Source of the DNA: CADDZO01 sp035294145
Lineage (GTDB): Bacteria > Chloroflexota > Dormibacteria > Dormibacterales > Dormibacteraceae
Direction: 5' to 3'
DNA: 14,400 bases
Assembly: GCA_035294145.1 (NCBI GenBank)
Contig: DATGLL010000137.1
Location: forward strand, 1 to 14,400
The notes under the pieces are model-generated. The model searched no databases. It was not told the DNA's origin and worked only from the letters and a program-made list of their open reading frames with translations. Below, piece by piece: positions 13,316-14,400 of this stretch; position 1 is the first letter of the stretch, and the number at the start of each line of letters is the position of its first letter. The translations under genes and the position numbers were made by a program.

Positions 13316-14400
13316 ATGGCTTCAAATGGTGCTGCCGAGGAGAACGGCAGCTTCGATCGCTGGGGAGCCGGTGTCATTCCCTATGCCAAAATGGGCTACT
13401 ACAACCCGGATTACGATCCGAAGGACACCGACGTTCTCTGCTTGTTCCGGATCACCCCACAGCCTGGAGTCGAGCCAGAAGAGGCGGGGGCGGCCGTCGC
13501 AGGCGAGTCTTCCACGGCGACCTGGACGGTGGTCTGGACCGATCGGCTCACCACGTACGATCACTACCAGGCCAAGTGCTACCAGGTCCGGCCGGTGCCG
13601 GGGGCCGAGAACCAGTACTTCGCCTGGATCGCCTACGACCTCGACTTGTTCGAGGAAGGATCGATCGCCAACCTGACGTCCTCGATCATCGGCAACGTCT
13701 TCGGGTTCAAAGCGGTCAAGGCGCTGCGTCTCGAGGACATGCGCATTCCAACCCACTACGTGAAGACCTTCCAGGGGCCGCCGCACGGCATCGTCATGGA
13801 GAGGGAGCACCTGAACAAGTACGGCCGCCCACTGCTCGGGGCGACCACCAAGCCCAAGCTGGGTCTCTCCGCCCGGAACTACGGGAGAGTGGTCTACGAG
13901 GCCCTTCGGGGAGGCCTCGACTTCACCAAGGATGACGAGAACATCAACAGCCAGCCCTTCATGCGCTGGCGGGACCGCTACCTGTTCTGCATGGAGGCCG
14001 TTGAGCGGGCTCAAGCAGCGACCGGGGAGGTGAAGGGCCACTATCTCAACGTCACTGCGGCGACCATGGAGGAGATGTACGAGCGGGCCGAGTTCGCGAA
14101 AGAGATCGGGAGCGTCATCATCATGATGGACCTGACCGTGGGCTACACGGCGATGAGCTCCATGTCCAAGTGGGCTCGCAAGAACGGCGTCATCCTCCAT
14201 CTCCATAGGGCCGGCTACGCCACGTTTGCCCGCCAGAAGACCCACGGGGTGAGCTTCCGGGTCCTGGCCAAGTGGTGCCGTTTGCTCGGGGTCGACCACC
14301 TGCACGCGGGAACGGTGGTGGGCAAGCTGGAAGGCGACCCGAACCTGATCCGGGGTTATTACGACATCCTGCGTAACGACCACGTCGAGGAGAACCCGCA
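13316..14400 (+). CDS. cbbL: RuBisCO large subunit, Form I (red-type IC), 3' truncated by window
   Basis: ATG 13316 after AAGGAG; 361 residues are visible before the window ends, of about 480-490. The sequence has Form IC hallmarks such as GESSTATWTVVWTD (63-76) and the LFEEGSIANL segment (111-120). Catalytic parts are intact: TKPKLG with K179/K181 (spinach K175/K177), and the carbamylation Lys205 in DFTKDDEN with D207/E208. HLHR has H297 (spinach H294), H330 corresponds to spinach H327, and loop 6 GTVVGKLEGD carries K337 (spinach K334). It fixes CO2 onto ribulose-1,5-bisphosphate. The residue after HRAG is Tyr301, where other Form I enzymes have His (spinach H298). A small subunit and a CbbX activase are expected downstream, outside the window. 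Confidence 0.97.
   Translation, partial: MASNGAAEENGSFDRWGAGVIPYAKMGYYNPDYDPKDTDVLCLFRITPQPGVEPEEAGAAVAGESSTATWTVVWTDRLTTYDHYQAKCYQVRPVPGAENQYFAWIAYDLDLFEEGSIANLTSSIIGNVFGFKAVKALRLEDMRIPTHYVKTFQGPPHGIVMEREHLNKYGRPLLGATTKPKLGLSARNYGRVVYEALRGGLDFTKDDENINSQPFMRWRDRYLFCMEAVERAQAATGEVKGHYLNVTAATMEEMYERAEFAKEIGSVIIMMDLTVGYTAMSSMSKWARKNGVILHLHRAGYATFARQKTHGVSFRVLAKWCRLLGVDHLHAGTVVGKLEGDPNLIRGYYDILRNDHVEENP

Noticed and set aside
13322..14383. 353-codon open frame on the minus strand opposite cbbL
   Set aside because: It is the exact antisense of a highly conserved RuBisCO gene. Its length follows from GC-rich codon bias, and it has no recognisable protein features.
1..14400. CRISPR arrays, tRNA, rRNA or large direct repeats
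   Set aside because: None seen by eye on either strand; no regularly spaced repeats and no cloverleaf-like sequence in the few gaps.

Overview
The window is GC-rich, about two-thirds G+C by eye. It uses many GTG and TTG starts, has dense gene packing and many 1-8 bp gene overlaps. It carries most of a Calvin-Benson-Bassham (CBB) CO2-fixation locus, with a Form I RuBisCO of the 'red' (IC) type running off the right edge. A mycobacterial-style BlaI/M56 gene pair lies at the left. The most economical guess is a chemolithoautotrophic actinobacterium, perhaps an Acidimicrobiia-like lineage. The phylum is an inference from gene content and style; no marker gene here proves it.

Left region (1-4221): after a short transposase-like remnant comes a BlaI/MecI-type repressor overlapping a membrane M56 metallopeptidase. 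About 170 bp further on is a tight four-gene operon with GTGA/ATGA stop-start overlaps throughout. It encodes a small two-helix membrane protein with two vicinal cysteine pairs laid out as in the mercury transporter MerF, a larger membrane protein with a Cys-Cys-Thr-Pro motif and a Cys-rich tail, and two membrane-anchored thioredoxin-fold proteins, the second ending in Pro-Cys-Cys. A near-identical sequence element lies in front of both blaI and this operon, suggesting BlaI-type control. I read this as a candidate uncharacterised thiophilic-metal or thiol-redox system. No merA, merB, merP or merR is present in the window.

Spacer (4222-4690): about 470 bp without an intact gene. It holds a decayed reverse-strand coding remnant, a set of mutually exclusive CTGGT/ACCAG hairpins, a 12-bp palindrome and the putative cbb promoter.

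CBB region (4691-14400): a forward operon encodes class I fructose-bisphosphate aldolase, class I fructose-1,6-bisphosphatase, proteobacterial-type phosphoribulokinase and the phosphatase CbbY. Facing it is a reverse operon of ribulose-phosphate 3-epimerase and glyceraldehyde-3-phosphate dehydrogenase, whose 3' end overlaps cbbY by 58 bp. Divergent from rpe is a NarL-type response regulator overlapping a GAF-domain histidine kinase. The kinase gene overlaps tail-to-tail with cbbR (LysR family, reverse). cbbR is divergent from cbbL across a 116-bp spacer with an AT-rich half. The enzymes cover ribulose-1,5-bisphosphate regeneration and carboxylation. Phosphoglycerate kinase, transketolase and the RuBisCO small subunit are not in the window. 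Two layers of regulation, CbbR and a two-component system, sit directly beside the RuBisCO gene.
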